33,921 nucleotides of DNA from contig NZ_AGVX02000216.1 in the NCBI RefSeq assembly GCF_000239155.1, forward strand, positions 1-33,921, in the 5' to 3' direction. This DNA is from Actinoalloteichus spitiensis RMV-1378 (GTDB lineage: Bacteria > Actinomycetota > Actinomycetes > Mycobacteriales > Pseudonocardiaceae). Positions 31,941 to 33,921 of the stretch are shown here, one piece after another; position 1 is the stretch's first letter; each line of letters begins with the position of its first letter. Below the pieces are notes generated by a model that saw only the letters and a program-made list of their open reading frames with translations, was not told the origin of the DNA and searched no databases. The position numbers were made by a program, and so were the translations under genes.

Positions 31941-33920
31941 TCATCCCGTCCCCTGCCCCGTGGCGGAGGACGGGGTGGTTCGGGCGGTCGCGGCGGCCGC
32001 TCGGATGTCGCTGATCCGGTAGCCGCGCACCTGCCGGTTCCCGTGGGCGGTGGCTACCCGGTACCGGGTGGGGCGGCAGCCCGAGTCCCGCAACTGCTGG
32101 GCGAAGCGGACGGGGTTGACGCGCAGGGCGTCGACGAGTTCGGCGGTGGCGACGAACTCCCGGTCCTCCGGAGAGTTGTCGAGGTAGGCCAGCACGGCGG
32201 ACAACGGTTCCGGAGGAGCCGTTGAGCCTGTGTCCCCAGACCGTGCGGGCGTTCCTGCGGGAGCGGTGGTCGGGCGTGCGCCGGTGGCGTGTCCCGTCAA
32301 GGTGCCGAGCTTCTCCCGCACGACCCGGCCCCGCCGGCAGAGCATCCGCCAGTCCTCGTCAGCGAGGTAGTAGGTTCGCACGGTCGTCGCGACAGCCTCG
32401 CCGCTCTCGGTCTCCTCCGCGTCGGGGCGGAGGATGCCCACCCCCTTGTGTCCGGGCAACAGCCGGCTGCTGTCGTAGCCCCGGGAGTGCATCTGGTCTC
32501 CCAGCACGATGTTGCTGTCCCGCCAGTCCATGACCCGCAGCGCGAAGCGGGAACCCAACACCGCGCGCAGGCCGGAGGGGATGGTGCGGGTGTCCGGACG
32601 CTGGGTCGTCAGCACCAGCACGACGCCGGCTGCCGGCCCCTTCCTCGCCAGCCAGGTCAGCAGCTCGGCCACGTGCTCCCCGGTGGTGGTGGCGCGGTCC
32701 CGCACCGCGAGCGGTTCCCGGTGTTCGAGGGGCACGTGCACCTCGTCGATCAGGACGACGCTCACCGGCATCGCCAGTGCCGGGTCTCGGCTCAGTTCCC
32801 GGGTCACCTTCGACTCCGGACACCGGTCGTCGGGAAGCTGCCGCATCCGCCGGTAGCGGTCCTGGACATCACGCACGAGTTCCTCAAGCCAGCCGATCAG
32901 GTCGTGGACGTCGCTGTGGTCGTCACCGGAGAGGAACCGGTGAGCCAGGGTCGCGGCGGCGTCCCAGTCCTTGCCCGCCTTGAAGTCGGCGACGTAGAGG
33001 CGGGCGTGCGGATCGAGGATCGCGCCGGACACCGCGACTCGCGCCGCGAAGGTCTTCCCCTGTCGAGGGAGCGCACCGATCAGCAGCGAGGTCCACACCA
33101 ACGGGAGATCCACCTGCCGCTGGCGCGCGTCCACCCCGAAGGGCACCGGGTGCCACACGTCCCACTGGGCCACCGCGAGAACGGGCGTCCCGGTGGCTGG
33201 CCCTGCGTAGGGGTCGCGATCGGCCACCCACAGCGCCACTCGGCCGGCGTGCCCAGCCTCGCCCCGAACGCGTTCGACCACGAGTTGGGTCTCGTCCACG
33301 GCCAGCGCGGACGCCAACGCCTCCCGGTGGTGCAGCACGTCGGTGGCCTTGCGGGTGGCGGGAAGGTCGATGGTCACCGCCCACCCGGCGCCGCTCCGCC
33401 GCATCCGGTGCACCACCTGGAGCATCTCGTCTCGGCCGAGGAGCTTGGCGTCCCGGAACGCCGCCGCCAGCGGCCCGGGGTCCCAGGTCCACGCCAGGCC
33501 CCGCCGGCCAGCCAACACCGTCGCGCGCCCCGGCTGTCCCTCGCGACGTCGACCCCACCACGCCAGGGTCGCCGCGCACCCCACCGCGGCCACCCACGAC
33601 CCGGTGGCTCCCCACAGCAGGTCCACGACCACGGCGGCGGCGGGGAGCAGTGCCAGGACGGTGAGGGTGATCCGCCAGCGCAGCAGCGACAGTTCCCGGA
33701 TGTCGCGGTACTTCTCCGCCAGCTTGTCCGCCTGCTCGGCCGCACGGCGGTAGTCGCGGACGCCAACCCAGGCTCGCCAGGCCCGCAGTCCGGCCAGCGC
33801 TCCCCGCCCCACCGCGCGGAGGAACCGCAGGGGTAGGGACACCAGCACGCCCAGGAGGTCGACGACGACCCGGCCGGCTCTCGGTGGGGTGGGGGTGGCG
33901 GGTGGCCGCCGTGTGGCGAC
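31941..33920 (-). CDS. TraSA-like FtsK/SpoIIIE DNA translocase of the integrated element (5' end probably outside window)
   Basis: At least 635 residues from a GTG at 33848, but the frame stays open to the window edge with protein-like sequence (RVVVDLLGVLVSLPLRFLRAV), so the real start is probably just beyond. Membrane segments near the N-terminus (LTVLALLPAAAVVVDLLWG and VAAVGCAATLAWW) are followed by the motor domain: Walker A GALPRQGKTFAARVAV, Walker B VSVVLIDEVH, and WLARKGPAAGVVLVLTTQRPDTRTIPSGLRAVLGSRFALRV. The C-terminus (SAVLAYLDNSPEDREFVATAELVDAL...YRISDI) is a winged-helix-like domain that could recognise short DNA repeats. It is a hexameric pump for conjugal transfer of double-stranded DNA between mycelia. 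The adjacent TGTGACGG cluster could be its target. Confidence 0.9.
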   Translation of the reverse strand, partial: VATRRPPATPTPPRAGRVVVDLLGVLVSLPLRFLRAVGRGALAGLRAWRAWVGVRDYRRAAEQADKLAEKYRDIRELSLLRWRITLTVLALLPAAAVVVDLLWGATGSWVAAVGCAATLAWWGRRREGQPGRATVLAGRRGLAWTWDPGPLAAAFRDAKLLGRDEMLQVVHRMRRSGAGWAVTIDLPATRKATDVLHHREALASALAVDETQLVVERVRGEAGHAGRVALWVADRDPYAGPATGTPVLAVAQWDVWHPVPFGVDARQRQVDLPLVWTSLLIGALPRQGKTFAARVAVSGAILDPHARLYVADFKAGKDWDAAATLAHRFLSGDDHSDVHDLIGWLEELVRDVQDRYRRMRQLPDDRCPESKVTRELSRDPALAMPVSVVLIDEVHVPLEHREPLAVRDRATTTGEHVAELLTWLARKGPAAGVVLVLTTQRPDTRTIPSGLRAVLGSRFALRVMDWRDSNIVLGDQMHSRGYDSSRLLPGHKGVGILRPDAEETESGEAVATTVRTYYLADEDWRMLCRRGRVVREKLGTLTGHATGARPTTAPAGTPARSGDTGSTAPPEPLSAVLAYLDNSPEDREFVATAELVDALRVNPVRFAQQLRDSGCRPTRYRVATAHGNRQVRGYRISDIRAAAATARTTPSSATGQGTG

Positions 33921-33921
33921 C

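Overview
The window is high-GC actinomycete DNA. Codon third positions are almost all G or C, many genes start with GTG, and several transcripts look leaderless, with a -10-like hexamer about 7 bases before the start codon. An actinomycete-type integrative conjugative element sits at the right end. The gene families fit a filamentous actinomycete (a Pseudonocardiales-like genus is my guess); no species can be read from the sequence alone.

Layout. (1) 1-990, minus strand: an erm-type 23S rRNA methyltransferase, cut by the left edge, preceded by a promoter, a 15-residue leader peptide with an Arg-Leu-Arg motif, and a hairpin-rich leader. This looks like macrolide-inducible attenuation. (2) 987-3950: an AIPR-family phage-resistance gene broken by a frameshift in a 7-C run, then the decayed remains of a histidine kinase/LuxR regulator. 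(3) 4041-5489: a WGR-domain/beta-propeller protein. (4) 5785-20667: a string of small regulator-plus-enzyme modules (HxlR/quinone oxidoreductase, MerR/glyoxalase-like, WYL/epoxide hydrolase, TetR/flavin monooxygenase). Between them lie an AGCS amino-acid:sodium symporter, a methyltransferase, a low-molecular-weight phosphatase, a DUF6314 protein, an unknown membrane protein, a secreted GH10 xylanase and a DadA-like amino-acid oxidase. (5) 21216-24468, minus: a four-gene operon of ribbon-helix-helix protein, DUF4097 protein, and DrrA/DrrB-like ABC ATPase and permease. (6) 24813-29133: a GrpB protein, a PadR/GyrI-like pair and an XRE(MmyB-type)/short-chain dehydrogenase pair. (7) 29467-33921: the end of an integrated element. 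It opens with the 3' part of a tRNA(CAU) gene lacking its 5' half (an attachment-site scar), followed by a HTH/tetratricopeptide-type regulator, three translationally coupled small ORFs, a repeat/hairpin cluster and a TraSA/FtsK-type DNA translocase that runs off the right edge.

How it works together. The chromosomal part reads as an adaptive, detoxification-rich arm. There is one ribosomal resistance gene, one export system, and six regulator-linked genes or gene pairs, several with visible palindromic operators between or upstream. The right end is a transfer module: the translocase would pump double-stranded DNA, a cluster of TGTGACGG repeats next to it is a candidate recognition site, and the regulator and coupled small genes share a divergent promoter carrying two near-identical operator-like sequences. 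Integrase, excisionase, replication gene and the intact tRNA are expected to the right of the window.
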